Of a DNA stretch of 64,000 nucleotides, positions 63,062 through 64,000 are shown one piece after another (position 1 is the stretch's first letter; each line of letters begins with the position of its first letter). The notes beneath the pieces are model-generated. The model ran no database searches. It was not told where the DNA came from and was given only the letters and a program-made list of their open reading frames with translations. Source of the DNA: Microbacterium terricola (GTDB taxonomy: Bacteria > Actinomycetota > Actinomycetes > Actinomycetales > Microbacteriaceae); NCBI RefSeq assembly GCF_027943945.1, contig NZ_AP027141.1, positions 1,674,001-1,738,000 on the forward strand, given 5' to 3'. The translations under genes were made by a program, and so were the position numbers.

Positions 63062-64000
63062 TCAGTCGTCGAGCTCCGCCTCTTCCGGCTCGGGGATGTC
63101 GAGGTCGTCGTCGGCCGACTCGGCATGCCAGTGCTCCCAGCGCGTCATGAGCTCGCCGATCGCGGCGTGGAAGCGCGCCGTCGCCGCACCGGGTGCGGTG
63201 TCGCCGAAGTAGTGCTGGACCCACTGCTCGAGACGCGCGACGGCGTCGGGGTCGTCGAGCACTCGATGCCCCTCCGCCACGATCTGTCCGGCCGCCGCGG
63301 CGTCCAGCCACTCGCAGGCGGACAGGTAGCCGTGCGTGTCGACGATCGCCTCGGGATCGGCGGGGCGGGTCACGAGAAGCGGCTTGTCGGCGGCCAGGCG
63401 GTCGTAGACCATCGCGGAGATGTCGACGACCGCGAGGTCAGCCGCCGCGAGCTGCCAGCCGAGCTCCGGGCCGTCGTCGAACACGTGGTGGGCGGCGGGA
63501 TCGGCCGTGTTCGCGGCGGCGAGCGCCGCGATGATGCGGGCGTTGGCGGCCCCGTACTCGGCGTTGACGACCCCGGATCGCGGGTGCGGCCGGTAGATCA
63601 CCCGGTGCTCCCCGGTGGCGAGCAGCGCCGCGACCAGCGCCTCGCCGTGGGTGAGGATCGAGCCGTAGTGCGCGGAAGGCCGGTCGCCCTCCCAGGTCGG
63701 CGCGTACAGGACGACGGTGCGGGCGTCGGGAGTGTAGGGAAGCGTGCCCGAGTAGTGGTCGGCCTGGGGGCGGCCGATCTGGAGCGTGCGACGGTCGAGG
63801 TCGTAGTCCCACAGCACCCGCTGCAGGCGCTCGCGGGCGGCGTCGCCGGCGATGAACGCGTAGTCGTACGCCTTGTACTGGTTGGTGGTCATGTACATCT
63901 TGTCGGACTCGCCGTGGTTGATGAACACGTGCCAGCGGCGTCCGTAGCGGAACATCTGGAAGTTGCGCGTGTTCTGATTCACGTACAGGACGACCCGGAT
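63062..64000 (-). CDS. CDP-glycerol glycerophosphotransferase family protein, 5' end outside window
   Basis: 313 codons visible; the frame runs off the window, so the N-terminus is missing. VNQNTRNFQMFRYGRRWHVFINHGESDKMYMTTNQYKAYDYAFIAGDAARERL, VVLYAPTWEGDR, VIYRPHPRSG and ADLAVVDISAMVYDRLAADKPLLV are characteristic of TagF/TagB-like enzymes that polymerise or start teichoic acid (polyol-phosphate) chains on the cytoplasmic face. The C-terminus is acidic (PEPEEAELDD). Convergent with the kinase gene. An apparent start at 63982 is not real, since the upstream codons continue the family sequence. Confidence 0.88.
   Translation of the reverse strand: MRVVLYVNQNTRNFQMFRYGRRWHVFINHGESDKMYMTTNQYKAYDYAFIAGDAARERLQRVLWDYDLDRRTLQIGRPQADHYSGTLPYTPDARTVVLYAPTWEGDRPSAHYGSILTHGEALVAALLATGEHRVIYRPHPRSGVVNAEYGAANARIIAALAAANTADPAAHHVFDDGPELGWQLAAADLAVVDISAMVYDRLAADKPLLVTRPADPEAIVDTHGYLSACEWLDAAAAGQIVAEGHRVLDDPDAVARLEQWVQHYFGDTAPGAATARFHAAIGELMTRWEHWHAESADDDLDIPEPEEAELDD

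Noticed and set aside
63983-64000. Start of the glycerophosphotransferase at 63982
   Set aside because: Codons upstream (IRVVLY) continue the family sequence to the window edge, so the gene is truncated, not complete.

Overview
The window is high-GC DNA with densely packed genes, many of which overlap by 4 bases (ATGA or GTGA). Gene content and order point to an Actinomycetota chromosome, most likely Microbacteriaceae and Microbacterium-like. The evidence is the prfB-ftsE-ftsX-smpB block, a DUF3039 protein next to pncB/murI/rph/rdgB, an actinobacterial tad pilus operon with Rv3654c-type TadE proteins, a Pol-PE-Lig type LigD with Ku, and many starts with no leader. The genus is inference. I saw no rRNA, CRISPR array, transposase, integrase or prophage.

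Layout. 1-8.0 kb (minus strand): branched-chain amino acid and serine genes (ilvE partial, leuB, serA) interleaved with a TetR-controlled drug exporter and an ABC-2 exporter. 8.1-13.9 kb: an accessory module of two small membrane proteins, two small unknown genes, and a divergent 1400-residue SARP/nSTAND1/transmembrane/WD40 regulator. Its upstream region holds an 11-bp-phased CGGTACCC repeat array. 14.0-19.1 kb: the ilvD-ilvB-ilvN-ilvC operon. 19.1-21.4 kb: trehalose synthesis (otsA-otsB). 21.4-27.3 kb: a GNAT enzyme, a thiolase plus CoA-transferase operon with a divergent IclR regulator, and a MarR-MFS pair. 27.3-27.8 kb: a structured gene-free stretch (candidate C-rich-loop RNA) and tRNA-Lys. 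27.8-36.3 kb: hisN, two paralogous exported proteins, an epimerase-like protein, a YciI protein, an amine oxidase, tmRNA, an M20 peptidase and an MFS transporter. 36.3-42.0 kb: a SIMPL protein, smpB, ftsX-ftsE, prfB and an MFS transporter. 42.0-46.4 kb: a seven-gene tad operon. 46.5-51.7 kb: tRNA-Leu, dedA and a two-component NHEJ locus (ku, MBL hydrolase with a short upstream ORF, ligD). 51.7-56.6 kb: cation efflux, rdgB, rph, murI, pncB and DUF3039. 56.7-59.6 kb: a second ABC-2 exporter paralogous to the first. 59.8-64.0 kb: a nucleotidyltransferase, two unknown genes, a maltokinase or glucosamine kinase, and a partial teichoic-acid-type glycerophosphotransferase.

How the genes work together. 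IlvB/N, IlvC, IlvD, LeuB and IlvE cover most of valine, isoleucine and leucine synthesis; SerA opens serine synthesis. OtsA/OtsB make trehalose, and the kinase at 61.7 kb may feed maltose-1-phosphate to glycogen-type polymers. tmRNA, SmpB and RF2 serve ribosome rescue and termination. Ku and LigD can rejoin double-strand breaks.

The strongest candidates for new biology are the SARP-STAND regulator with its helically phased repeats and divergent small genes (9.0-13.9 kb), the triple-hairpin C-rich-loop RNA candidate (27.45-27.59 kb), and the leaderless 11-codon ORF overlapping the MBL hydrolase start (48.4 kb).
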